Shown: positions 1-7,175 of the stretch, piece by piece
Layout of the letters: each line of letters starts with the position of its first letter
Numbering within the stretch: the stretch's first letter is position 1
Assembly: GCA_934668295.1 (NCBI GenBank)
Contig: CAKUND010000064.1
Coordinates: 1-10,815 of the forward strand
Direction of reading: 5' to 3'
Length of the DNA: 10,815 bases
From: an uncultured Oscillospiraceae bacterium
GTDB taxonomy: Bacteria; Bacillota; Clostridia; Oscillospirales; Oscillospiraceae
Notes under the pieces: model-generated
What the model was told of the DNA's origin: nothing
What the model saw: only the letters and a program-made list of their open reading frames with translations
Databases searched by the model: none
Translations under genes and position numbers: made by a program

Positions 1-1403
1 GCCTTGCTGTTGATCATATAGGGATAATTGATGACGATCAGATCGTCCACGCCCTGATCGGCGGCAAATTCGGCCAGGTTCAAAGACGGCTTGCCGTCGC
101 GGTTGAATTCGCGCGGGTCGATGACGATGATGCGTCCGTAATGGCTCGTGAGGAACGGCACAAACGCGTTGCCGTAGGATTCCTTCAGCACGATGCACGT
201 CGGCCCCGGCACGTCGCTTTCAACAATGCAGATGGGCGTGTCGCCGCCGATGAAGCAGAGATATTTGTTGGAAACGGAAGCGTCCAGCTCCGTGTACACG
301 ACGCTCACCGGCGTGCCGTTTTCGAGCTTCCCGTCCGCGTAATACCGCGCGTGGGTATCGGCAATGGGCAGATAGTATTCCAGATAGTCCGGGTTCTGCT
401 TCAGCACCTCGCTCTGCGGGTAGCCCTGCGTGAAGCCGTACATGGAGCCGAGGAAGGTGTCATAGCGGCCGGTCTGGAACTGGTCCAGCGGGACGGCCTC
501 AAAGCCTGCAGCCTCGCAGAAGGCAGTGTAGGCGTAATACGCGCCGAGCTGCGTCCAGTGGTGGTCAGTGCGGAAGTAAATATATTCGTCCGTGTGGCTG
601 CGGAGCTTGGAATAGGCGTCGACGGTGACGATCTTGTCGTTCATCTGGCTGTAGCAGAAGTCGATCATATCCTTCTGGCTGTGCTCGCCGGTGTGCAGGC
701 TCTCGGGCGAGTAAAATTCGCCGCCGTTCGGCGTGATGAGCGAGATCGTGCGCACATCCGGGCCCATGGCGCTGGCCAGATTGCCGACTGCGCCGGCATA
801 GCTGGTGATAAGATCGTCCAGCCGCGTGGGGATCTCCATCGCGCGGTCGCCCACGACAACCACGGAGCCAGCGTAGCTGGCGTCGGATTCCTCCGGCGTG
901 TCGAGCTCCGGGTCGGCCTCCGGCTGCTCTTCGGGCTGCTCCTCCGGCGGTTCGGGCGGCTGCGTCGAATCTGCCGGTTCCGGCGTTGTATCCGGCTGCG
1001 GTTCCGGCGTTGTCTCCGGCCCGGCGGGCGTCTGCGGCTCCTGCGGGGTCTGGCCGTTGGCCTTCTGCACAGCATCGAGCGATTCACCGCCCTGCGCAGC
1101 GGAATCCGCCTGGTTCAGGATCAGAACGCTGTCCTCGCCGCTGCCGGAGTAATAATAAAATTTATTGAGCGTCCGATTGGCCTTCAGCAGCGATTCACGG
1201 CCCGGGAACGTGTCGGAATAATACTGCTCCAGCGCGGGGATATACGTCCCGTCCAGCAGGGCCTTCACAGAGAATTCCGGCTTGACGAACTCGCGTTTTT
1301 CGGACACGGAGCCTGCCGCGTCATAATCGGCCAGCGAATACACACCGACGGAGAGCATGGCGGCAAGCAGGATCAGCAGAAGCGCCGTATATACTTTTTT
1401 CAT
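1..1403 (-). CDS. DHHW/AlgX-like SGNH-fold surface protein (C-terminus cut by window edge)
   Basis: Partner of the MBOAT acyltransferase just upstream, probably acting outside the membrane in O-acylation of a cell-surface or exported polysaccharide. I translated 467 complete codons and the frame is still open at base 1, so the C-terminal end is missing. The N-terminus is a signal peptide or anchor (MKKVYTALLLILLAAMLSVG). A Pro/Glu/Thr-rich linker fills about residues 118-174. The core then carries DHHW at 280-283 in the context RTDHHWTQLGAYY, and KESYGNAFVPFL near 407-418. By analogy with AlgX, D280 and H282 plus S409 would be the SGNH triad; that assignment is inferred. The start at 1403 has a strong site (AAGGAGG) that overlaps the stop of the MBOAT gene 12 bases upstream, which suggests translational coupling. 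The family call is strong. The acyl donor and the polymer are unknown. Confidence 0.9.
   Translation of the reverse strand, partial: MKKVYTALLLILLAAMLSVGVYSLADYDAAGSVSEKREFVKPEFSVKALLDGTYIPALEQYYSDTFPGRESLLKANRTLNKFYYYSGSGEDSVLILNQADSAAQGGESLDAVQKANGQTPQEPQTPAGPETTPEPQPDTTPEPADSTQPPEPPEEQPEEQPEADPELDTPEESDASYAGSVVVVGDRAMEIPTRLDDLITSYAGAVGNLASAMGPDVRTISLITPNGGEFYSPESLHTGEHSQKDMIDFCYSQMNDKIVTVDAYSKLRSHTDEYIYFRTDHHWTQLGAYYAYTAFCEAAGFEAVPLDQFQTGRYDTFLGSMYGFTQGYPQSEVLKQNPDYLEYYLPIADTHARYYADGKLENGTPVSVVYTELDASVSNKYLCFIGGDTPICIVESDVPGPTCIVLKESYGNAFVPFLTSHYGRIIVIDPREFNRDGKPSLNLAEFAADQGVDDLIVINYPYMINSK
976..1023 (-). repeat. Two-copy 24-bp tandem repeat in the Pro/Glu linker of the DHHW protein
   Basis: Bases 976-999 and 1000-1023 are two in-frame copies of a 24-bp unit that match at about 20 of 24 positions; the first 14 bases (GGTTCCGGCGTTGT) are identical. 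They encode the eight-residue units TTPEPQPD and TTPEPADS within a longer low-complexity Pro/Glu stretch. The pattern fits a linker growing by slippage or unequal recombination. Confidence 0.8.
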
Positions 1404-1415
1404 AAGCCCGCCTCC

Positions 1416-2825
1416 TTAGAACCGGAAATACAGGAACGCGTTATAGGTCGAGCCGACCAGCGCGATCGTGGACAGCACGAGCAGCGCCGTGTCAAACACG
1501 AATGAGACTGCCGCATAGACGATCTGCCCGCTCTTTTTTCCGCCCTGCGCGCACAAGCCGCCAAAGAGATTGCCGAGATTGCGCGGGATGGACGTCGCGC
1601 CGATGGCGCACAAGAGCAGCAGCGGCAGATTGTTCGTCAGTTGAATGCCGGCCTGCGCGTTGGAAAAGCCCGCGCCGTATAGCCCGAACATCACGCCGAA
1701 GTTCTGCACGAGCCGCGTCATATCGGTGTAATAGAAGATATTCCAGCCGAAAATGATCAAAAGCATCGTCCCGAGCCTGCGCAGCAGATACGGCACGCGG
1801 CGCATGGCTTTTTCCCCGAGCTGCTTTTCGATCGCAAGGATCACGAAGAAATACAGGCCCCAGAGCACGAAGTTCCAGCTTGCGCCGTGCCACATGCCCG
1901 TCAGCGCCCAGACGATCGCCATGTTGAGCAGTCTGTGCTTTTTCTTGCCGCCCAGCGGGATATAGACATAGTCGCGGAAGAAGGAGGAGAGTGAAATGTG
2001 CCAGCGCCGCCAGAAATCAGTGATGGACTTCGCGGTATACGGCAGACGGAAGTTCTCCATGTATTTGAAGCCGAAGATACGGCCCATGCCGATGGCCATG
2101 TCGGAATAGCCGGAGAAATCGAAATAAATTTCAAAGGTATAAAGCAGAATGCCGAGCCACGCCGCGGCCGTCGTATTGGACGCAAGGCTGCCGTCCAGGA
2201 TCTGCGAGGCGACCTTGCCTGCCGCGTCGGCCAAAAGTACCTTTTTGGCAAGACCCACGCAGAAGCGCGTCGCGCCGTAGAAGGCCTCGGAGGCATCGAA
2301 GTGCCGGTCGTCAATTTGCGCGGCGACGTCCGAATAGCGGACGATAGGCCCGGCGATCAGCTGCGGGAAAAGCGAAATGTAGAGCAGGAGCTTTGCAAAC
2401 GAGCGCTGCGCGGGAACATCGCCGCGCCAGACGTCGACCGTATAGGAAAGCGCCTGAAAGGTGTAGAAGGAAATGCCGATGGGCAGCGCGATCTGCGGGA
2501 CGGGCAGCGAGAGCCGGAGCAGCGCATTCAGGTTTTCCACGAAAAAGCCCGCATATTTGAAAACCGCCAGACAGCCGAGATCCAGCACGAGCGCAAGGAT
2601 CAGAAAGAGCTTTTTCCGCCTGCGCTCGATAAGCAGGCCGAAGCCCCAGTTGACCGCGGCGGAGGCGATCATCAGAAGCAGATAGACCGGCTCGCCCCAC
2701 GCGTAGAAAATCAGGCTGAACAGGATCAGCACAGCGTTTTTCGCGCGGATGCTCTGACAGAGAAAATAACAGACAAGGCAGACCGGCAGGAACAGATACA
2801 GGAAGATCAGGTTGGAAAAGACCAT
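1416..2825 (-). CDS. MBOAT family O-acyltransferase (AlgI/DltB-like)
   Basis: Polytopic membrane enzyme that would move an acyl group, commonly acetyl, across the membrane to a surface polymer together with its DHHW partner. The 469-residue product begins MVFSNLIFLYLFLP, the usual opening of AlgI-like proteins. It shows GISFYTFQALSY (117-128), FDFSGYSDMAIGMG (236-249), the block DFWRRWHISLSSFFRDYVYIPLGG (270-293) and MWHGASWNFVLWG (311-323), where H313 is the expected catalytic histidine. Length fits the family (about 460-520). An open frame extends upstream to an ATG at 2903, but the predicted promoter lies inside that extension, so I chose 2825; GGAG sits 10 bases before it. The substrate cannot be read from sequence. 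Confidence 0.95.
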   Translation of the reverse strand: MVFSNLIFLYLFLPVCLVCYFLCQSIRAKNAVLILFSLIFYAWGEPVYLLLMIASAAVNWGFGLLIERRRKKLFLILALVLDLGCLAVFKYAGFFVENLNALLRLSLPVPQIALPIGISFYTFQALSYTVDVWRGDVPAQRSFAKLLLYISLFPQLIAGPIVRYSDVAAQIDDRHFDASEAFYGATRFCVGLAKKVLLADAAGKVASQILDGSLASNTTAAAWLGILLYTFEIYFDFSGYSDMAIGMGRIFGFKYMENFRLPYTAKSITDFWRRWHISLSSFFRDYVYIPLGGKKKHRLLNMAIVWALTGMWHGASWNFVLWGLYFFVILAIEKQLGEKAMRRVPYLLRRLGTMLLIIFGWNIFYYTDMTRLVQNFGVMFGLYGAGFSNAQAGIQLTNNLPLLLLCAIGATSIPRNLGNLFGGLCAQGGKKSGQIVYAAVSFVFDTALLVLSTIALVGSTYNAFLYFRF

Positions 2826-2874
2826 GGCACAAACGCTCCAGCTTCGACATTGATTTACATAATTCGACCTCTTT

Positions 2875-2903
2875 AATTTATCAGATAGCGCCGCGTTTTT
2901 CAA
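2875..2903 (-). promoter_or_regulatory. Sigma-A-type promoter for the MBOAT-DHHW unit
   Basis: On the minus strand TTGAAA (2903-2898) and TAAATT (2880-2875) are separated by 17 bases, giving a near-consensus -35 box and a moderate -10 box. Transcription would start near 2868, leaving about 40 bases of leader before the ATG at 2825. This excludes the upstream in-frame ATG at 2903 as the start. The 208-base interval 2826-3033 otherwise holds only the divergent deoR-type promoter and its leader. Confidence 0.65.
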
Positions 2904-2956
2904 GCGGAATTGATCGTTTTACGGAACTTTTTCTTCCATTCCCGGAAAAGCTTCGC

Positions 2957-2985
2957 TTGCTTTCCCTCGGTTTCCGTGGTATACT
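2957..2985 (+). promoter_or_regulatory. Sigma-A-type promoter for the DeoR-family regulator
   Basis: TTGCTT (2957-2962) and TATACT (2980-2985) are 17 bases apart, with transcription expected near 2992. The -35 box lies inside a short imperfect inverted repeat (GGAAAAGC at 2944-2951, GCTTTCC at 2959-2965) that may or may not matter. Confidence 0.7.
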
Positions 2986-2997
2986 GATGTTGTTTTA

Positions 2998-3012
2998 TGT
3001 GGGATTACCACA
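2998..3012. promoter_or_regulatory. Candidate operator: inverted repeat TGTGG-N5-CCACA
   Basis: A perfect 5-bp inverted repeat with a 5-base AT-rich spacer lies just after the predicted transcription start and about 20 bases before the DeoR-type start codon. Its position fits autorepression. Five-bp arms are short enough to arise by chance, and the same motif was not seen upstream of the neighbouring operon. Confidence 0.3.
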
Positions 3013-3033
3013 GGAAAGTAGAGGGATTCCGGT

Positions 3034-3804
3034 ATGCTGGCCATCGAGAGAAAAAATGAAATTCTCGACAAGCTCCGCACCGAGCAGCGCGTGCTTGTCA
3101 GCGACCTCGCCGAGTATTATCACGTCACGGAGGAGACGATCCGCCGTGATCTGGACAAGCTGGAAAAGGAGGGCTACGCCACCAAGACCTACGGCGGCGC
3201 GATCCTCGGCAACAGCACGAAGACAGACCTGTCTTATACCATCCGGAACAAAACCAACGTCGAAGCGAAAAATCAGATCGCGGCCATTGCCAGCCGTCTC
3301 ATCGAGGACGGCGATCATCTGATGCTGGACGACAGCTCAACATCCCTGTATCTGGCGAAAAAGCTCAAGGAAAAGAAAAATCTGACCGTCATCACAAACT
3401 CAGTCGAGCTGGTCGTGGAGCTGAACGGCGTGGAGGGCTGGACGATCATCCTGACCGGCGGGCGGCTCAAGCCGGAATCGCTGGCGCTCGTGGGCGATCA
3501 GGCGCAGCAGATGCTCCGGCATTATCATGTCGACAAGGTCGTGATGAGCTGCAAGGGTCTCGATCTGGAGGCTGGCGTCACGGATTCGTCCGAGTTCCAT
3601 TCGCAGACGAAGCAATCCATGCTGCGCTGCGCGAAAAAGCGGATTCTGATCCTCGACAGCAGCAAATTTGATAAGGTCTCGTTTATCGACATCGCCCCGC
3701 TGGACGCGTTCGACACCGTCGTGACCAACACCGCCCCCAGTCGGGCCTGGCTCGACTGCTTTGCCGAGCATGACGTCGAGTGCCTGTATCCGGGTGCAAA
3801 ATGA
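3034..3804 (+). CDS. DeoR/GlpR-family transcriptional regulator
   Basis: A 256-residue repressor-type protein, the typical length for the family. The N-terminal winged helix-turn-helix lies at about residues 6-57, with the recognition segment VTEETIRRDLDKLEKEGY and the wing KTYGGAI. The C-terminal sugar-phosphate-sensing domain (about 75-235) shows LMLDDSSTSLYLA, TVITNS, ILTGGRL, a G-x-T turn and ILDSSKFDK, all family hallmarks. These proteins usually respond to a phosphorylated sugar and control a nearby catabolic operon. Here the obvious target is the convergent AraD/glycyl-radical operon, which fits a pentose-phosphate-type inducer; that link is inferred. The start at 3034 has GAGGG about 8 bases upstream. 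The gene has its own promoter and ends four bases before a hairpin terminator. Confidence 0.93.
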   Translation: MLAIERKNEILDKLRTEQRVLVSDLAEYYHVTEETIRRDLDKLEKEGYATKTYGGAILGNSTKTDLSYTIRNKTNVEAKNQIAAIASRLIEDGDHLMLDDSSTSLYLAKKLKEKKNLTVITNSVELVVELNGVEGWTIILTGGRLKPESLALVGDQAQQMLRHYHVDKVVMSCKGLDLEAGVTDSSEFHSQTKQSMLRCAKKRILILDSSKFDKVSFIDIAPLDAFDTVVTNTAPSRAWLDCFAEHDVECLYPGAK

Positions 3805-3808
3805 AACA

Positions 3809-3835
3809 AAAACCGCCGGCTGTGCCGGCGGTTTT
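3809..3835. terminator. Bidirectional intrinsic terminator between the regulator and the operon
   Basis: A perfect 12-bp stem (AAAACCGCCGGC / GCCGGCGGTTTT) closes a TGT loop, followed by GTCTT on the plus strand and by TGTTT on the minus strand after the final T-run. It starts four bases after the regulator stop codon and 39 bases past the end of the minus-strand operon, so it can terminate both. Confidence 0.9.
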
Positions 3836-3874
3836 GTCTTATATGGGTCGTGATCGGAGCAGATCGGCTCTCTG

Positions 3875-4360
3875 TCAATTTGGGTGCGCTGCAAAATATT
3901 TTCGCAGGCCGGCCAGAAGGGCGGTCTGGTCGCCGGGGTCGGGAAGGCCCGAGACGGCGGCGACGCCGATCACGCTCCCGCCGCGGATGCGGATGGGGAA
4001 CGCGCCACTGCACGCGGCATAGTCGCTTCGCGGCAGACGCCAGTCGCGCTCCTGATCCTCCTGATTCACTTCCAGCTCGTAATACGCGCGCTGGGAGCTT
4101 TTTTCAAGCAGGTTGACCAGATTCCGCTTGCGCCGCAGCCACTGCTCGTGATACGCGCCCGTGCCGTCCGGATAATAGCGGAAGACGATCACATGATTGA
4201 TCTCGATCTCCACAGCGAGCGGCGCGCCCATCTCCTCACAGGCGTCTGTCAGCGCGTGGCCGAGTTCCCATGCGTCGCGATGGGAAAAGTGCGCGAACTG
4301 ATAGGTCTGCTCGTCCGCGATGCAGGCCTGCAGCGCCGCCTGCGCCTCAGCCCTGTCCAT
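3875..4360 (-). CDS. UPF0303/GlcG-HbpS-like putative heme-binding protein
   Basis: Last gene of the operon, 161 residues, a normal length for the UPF0303 group of the DUF336 (GlcG/HbpS/PduO C-terminal) superfamily. Matching blocks are [13 protein letters not shown] (25-37), the [17 protein letters not shown] stretch (73-89), [12 protein letters not shown] (114-125) and [14 protein letters not shown] (132-145). Some relatives bind heme or act near cobalamin and redox enzymes, but the biochemical role of UPF0303 proteins is not settled, so no reaction is assigned. The start codon lies inside the end of araD with a 14-base overlap and no clear ribosome binding site, so translation probably depends on ribosomes finishing araD. 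Family call good, function open. Confidence 0.85.
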   Translation of the reverse strand: MDRAEAQAALQACIADEQTYQFAHFSHRDAWELGHALTDACEEMGAPLAVEIEINHVIVFRYYPDGTGAYHEQWLRRKRNLVNLLEKSSQRAYYELEVNQEDQERDWRLPRSDYAACSGAFPIRIRGGSVIGVAAVSGLPDPGDQTALLAGLRKYFAAHPN

Positions 4361-5045
4361 AATAGGCGTTCGCGCCGTGCTTGCGCAGATAGTGCTTGTC
4401 GAGCAGCACCTGCGGCATGGGGCCCGCGGCGGGGTTCAGCAGTTTGGCGTGGAAGTTCATGAACGCGACCTCCTCGAGCACGACCGCGTGATAGACCGCC
4501 TCGTCCGCGTCCTTGCCCCAGGTGAACGGGCCGTGGTTGTGGACGAGCACGGCGGGAACCTGCGCCGGGTCGATCCCGCGGCGCTTAAATTCCTCGATGA
4601 TGACAAGGCCGGTGTTTTTCTCATACGCGTCTTTGATCTCCTCCGGGGTCATGCTGCGGGTGCAGGGGATCTGGCCGTAGAAATAGTCGCCCTGTGTGGT
4701 GCCCATGGCGTCAATGCCGACGCCTGCCTGCGCAAAGCTGGTCGCCCAGCGGCTGTGCGTGTGGACGATGCCGCCGATGGCCGGGAAGGCCCGGTAGAGC
4801 TCGACGTGCGTCGGTGTATCGGACGAGGGCTTCAGGCGGCCCTCGACACGCTCGCCGGTCTCCAGACTCACAAGGACAATATCGTCGGCAGTCATCTCGT
4901 CATATTCCACGCCCGACGGCTTGATGGCGATCAGGCCGCTTTCGCGGTCGATAGCGGAGACGTTGCCCCAGGTAAAGGTGACAAGATCGTGCTTCGGCAG
5001 GGCCAGATTGGCTTTCAATACCTGTTCTTTCAGTGCTTCCAGCAT
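4347..5045 (-). CDS. araD: L-ribulose-5-phosphate 4-epimerase (AraD/UlaF/SgbE class)
   Basis: Cytosolic zinc enzyme of the class II aldolase superfamily that converts L-ribulose 5-phosphate to D-xylulose 5-phosphate, feeding the pentose phosphate pathway. The 232-residue sequence aligns end to end, as I recall it, with E. coli AraD (231 residues): [17 protein letters not shown] (15-31), IKPSGV (41-46), KPSSDTPTH (72-80), [12 protein letters not shown] (91-102), [10 protein letters not shown] (121-130), HNHGPF (169-174) and [15 protein letters not shown] at the C-terminus. Zinc ligands D76, H95, H97 and H171 and the catalytic D120 and Y229 are all present, so it should be active. Among AraD, UlaF and SgbE types I cannot separate arabinose from ascorbate-derived or xylulose routes. 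No araA, araB or ulaA is in the window. A gap of 24 bases follows the glycyl radical gene; AAAGGAAG precedes the ATG. Confidence 0.93.
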   Translation of the reverse strand: MLEALKEQVLKANLALPKHDLVTFTWGNVSAIDRESGLIAIKPSGVEYDEMTADDIVLVSLETGERVEGRLKPSSDTPTHVELYRAFPAIGGIVHTHSRWATSFAQAGVGIDAMGTTQGDYFYGQIPCTRSMTPEEIKDAYEKNTGLVIIEEFKRRGIDPAQVPAVLVHNHGPFTWGKDADEAVYHAVVLEEVAFMNFHAKLLNPAAGPMPQVLLDKHYLRKHGANAYYGQG

Positions 5046-5069
5046 AGTGTTTCTTCCTTTCTTGCAATG

Positions 5070-7133
5070 TCACAGGCTCATTTCCGAGCGCTTGATGATA
5101 TGGTTCTGATAGACCTCGTTCAGCTCGACGAAGTAGCCGCTCCAGCCCCAGACGCGCACGATGAGATTGCGGTAATTTTCCGGGTGCTTCTGCGCGTCGA
5201 GGAGCCGGTCGCGGTTGACGGCGTTGATCTGCATCTGGTGGCCGCCCATGTCCATGAAGCTCTTGACGAACATGGCGCATTTGCGGATGGCGTCTTCGTT
5301 TCGGAACATAGTGTCGGACAACTCGACGGTCAGCGGGCCGCCGTTGGCCACGCGCGTCAGGTGCGGCTTGGCGAAGGACTTGATGATGGAGATCGGGCCC
5401 TCGCAGCGGGCAAAGAGGGACGGAGAGTAGTTGCAGGGCAGCGCCTCATGTGCGCTTCGTCCATCGGGCGAGGCAGGCGCGTCCTTCGAATGCCAGATAT
5501 AGTACATGGCCGAGGCTGTGCCCGCGCGGAAGCAGCCGCCGCGGTCGTTCTTCTTTCCCTCCAGCGCGTCAGCGTACCAGTCGAGCAGCTGCACGGCGAT
5601 GGAATCGACAAACTCATCGTCGTTGCCGAACTTCGGGCCCTCATAGCGGAGCATGTTCTGCTCCCGCTCATAGCCCTTGAAATCAGCGTGGAGCATATCG
5701 AGCATGGCTTCCGGCGTGAAAAGCTTCTCGTCATAGACGTATTTGCGCACAGCGGCCATGGAATCGGCGGCTGTGGCAAGGCCGTCGCCGTGGAAGCCGT
5801 AGTTATTATACTTGCCGGGCTTTGAGATATCGCGCATTTTTTCGAGGCAGTCCGGGCACATGAGGCTGACGAGGGGTGACGGCTCCTTGTAGACGTTTTT
5901 CGTCTCTGCCATGAGCGCCTCGGCCTGCGTTTCAATATTCTTCTTTACGAGCGCCGCAAAGTCCTCGTATGTCCCGCATTCCGGCAGCTGCTCGCAGGCG
6001 TCCTGCACGGTTTTGAGGAAGTTCAGGCTGTCCCAGTTGACAAGATCCATATATCCCGTCACAAGAATTTCCCAGCAGGCGGCCAGCGTGTAGTTATACG
6101 CGTCCTTCTTCTCATAGCCCCAGCGCAGCAGCGCGGGGATCACAATTTCGTCGTTCGTATACTGCGGGAAGCCGAGGCCCTTCTGCGTGAGCGTCGTGGC
6201 AAGCTCGTAGACGGACAGCGGCGTATTTTTGTGCACGCGCAGGTTGACCTTCGGGTCAATGAGGCACAGGTCGCGGCTGGCAATGAGGCAGAGCTCTGAC
6301 AGGTCGTTATACGCGTCGGAGCCGTCCTCGTTCGAGCCGCCCAGAACGATCGTCTGGCCGTTGTCGCCCTGCTGGATGCCAATATAGAGGTCGCTGTCGC
6401 GGTTGCAGGAGACAAAAAACTCCTCCAGCAGCTCAAGCGCCTCGTCCTTCGTCAGAAGGCCCGTGTCCAGATCGTGCCGGTAATAGGGGTAGAGGAACTG
6501 GTCGATGCGGCCGATGGTGTTGTGATAGTTGCCGTTGCACCACATGGCGTAGTGCAGCAGACGCAGGAACTGCAGCGCCTCGAGAAGCGTTTCGGGCGCG
6601 TTGGCTGGGATCTTGGAAAGCGTGTCCGCAGCGGTCTGATTGCCTGCGCGCAGGGCCGCCTCGCGGTAGCGCGCAGCAAAGTCCGTGACAATGGAAAGCA
6701 CGTCCAGCATGGCCTGCAGGAATTCCTTCTGCTCCGCCGTCTCCGCTTTGTCCAGCTGCGCGCGGATCTTTTCGGCTTTTTTCGTAAAGCCGTCCGCCAT
6801 CAGCATGCCGTAATCGGGGCACATGTTGAACACGCGGCCGTTTTCATGGAACGCGTGCGTCTCGTGCAGCAGTCTGTCTTCTTCCTCCGTGTGGATCTCC
6901 GGGATGGTGCGCACGGTGCGCAGCAGCGTGATACGCTCGTCCGGGAAGACGACAGGCGTCTCCTGCTCCAGCACGTACCGCAGCCGTGCGACCGAGCGCT
7001 GCATATCGTCAAGCCCCTGCGCCGCCAGCTTCTCTGCAAGCGCGTGCGCGTCCTCCGCCGGCTTGCGGTAGGCGTGGTGCGCCTTGTCGCGGACGAAGAA
7101 ATCCAGCTGCTTCTGAATATGTTCGGTTTTCAT
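5070..7133 (-). CDS. Glycyl radical enzyme of unknown substrate (pyruvate formate-lyase-like fold)
   Basis: A 687-residue enzyme expected to use a glycyl radical and an active-site cysteinyl radical for an oxygen-sensitive C-O, C-C or C-N cleavage. Family blocks run the full length: IGRIDQFLYPYY (207-218), TIVLGGSNEDGSDAYNDLSEL (261-281), KVNLRVHKNTP (295-305), NDEIVIPALLRWGY (327-340), GNDDEFVDSIA (503-513), SPDGRSAHEALP (555-566) and GGHQMQINAVN (630-640). The thiyl site is AACWE, with C353 (bases 6075-6077) and E355. A single C-x-E cysteine, not the Cys-Cys pair of pyruvate formate-lyase, points to a dehydratase or lyase. The glycyl loop is RVWGWSGYF with G663 (bases 5145-5147), where RV-x-GY is usual. 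At 687 residues it is shorter than most characterised members (about 760-850). It needs a radical-SAM activating enzyme, which this window does not encode. The start at 7133 has AGGAGG seven bases upstream. Family certain, substrate unknown. Confidence 0.92.
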   Translation of the reverse strand: MKTEHIQKQLDFFVRDKAHHAYRKPAEDAHALAEKLAAQGLDDMQRSVARLRYVLEQETPVVFPDERITLLRTVRTIPEIHTEEEDRLLHETHAFHENGRVFNMCPDYGMLMADGFTKKAEKIRAQLDKAETAEQKEFLQAMLDVLSIVTDFAARYREAALRAGNQTAADTLSKIPANAPETLLEALQFLRLLHYAMWCNGNYHNTIGRIDQFLYPYYRHDLDTGLLTKDEALELLEEFFVSCNRDSDLYIGIQQGDNGQTIVLGGSNEDGSDAYNDLSELCLIASRDLCLIDPKVNLRVHKNTPLSVYELATTLTQKGLGFPQYTNDEIVIPALLRWGYEKKDAYNYTLAACWEILVTGYMDLVNWDSLNFLKTVQDACEQLPECGTYEDFAALVKKNIETQAEALMAETKNVYKEPSPLVSLMCPDCLEKMRDISKPGKYNNYGFHGDGLATAADSMAAVRKYVYDEKLFTPEAMLDMLHADFKGYEREQNMLRYEGPKFGNDDEFVDSIAVQLLDWYADALEGKKNDRGGCFRAGTASAMYYIWHSKDAPASPDGRSAHEALPCNYSPSLFARCEGPISIIKSFAKPHLTRVANGGPLTVELSDTMFRNEDAIRKCAMFVKSFMDMGGHQMQINAVNRDRLLDAQKHPENYRNLIVRVWGWSGYFVELNEVYQNHIIKRSEMSL

Positions 7134-7152
7134 GAAGCTCCCTCCTGAATGC

Positions 7153-7175
7153 GTAAGCCGGGGTGCCGGCCTTAC
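7153..7175 (-). other. Intercistronic hairpin just upstream of the glycyl radical gene
   Basis: On the minus strand GTAAG-G-CCGG and CCGG-CTTAC pair around a four-base loop, with one bulged base. The stem covers the stop codon of the Dabb gene and ends about seven bases before the AGGAGG site of the glycyl radical gene. There is no U-tract, so it is not an ordinary terminator. It could stabilise the downstream message or tune translation. Confidence 0.5.

Noticed and set aside
141..1505. Long plus-strand open frame (454 codons) opposite the DHHW gene
   Set aside because: Its translation is low in complexity and rich in Arg and Val with no family signature, while the minus strand encodes a clear DHHW protein with a signal peptide and good ribosome binding site.
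2855..2860. Start-stop ATG-TAA minimal upstream frame before the MBOAT gene
   Set aside because: An AGAGG sequence precedes it, but the predicted transcription start falls on that sequence, so it would probably not be translated.
1998..2876. Plus-strand open frame (292 codons) opposite the MBOAT gene
   Set aside because: The translation is a charged, featureless shadow; the minus strand has conserved MBOAT motifs throughout.
4320..5825. Plus-strand open frame (501 codons) opposite araD and the glycyl radical gene
   Set aside because: It spans two well-supported minus-strand genes and the gap between them, and has no recognisable domain.
5070..7133. Assignment of the glycyl radical enzyme as pyruvate formate-lyase
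   Set aside because: The Cys-Cys active site of pyruvate formate-lyase is absent; the site is AACWE, and no pflA gene is adjacent.
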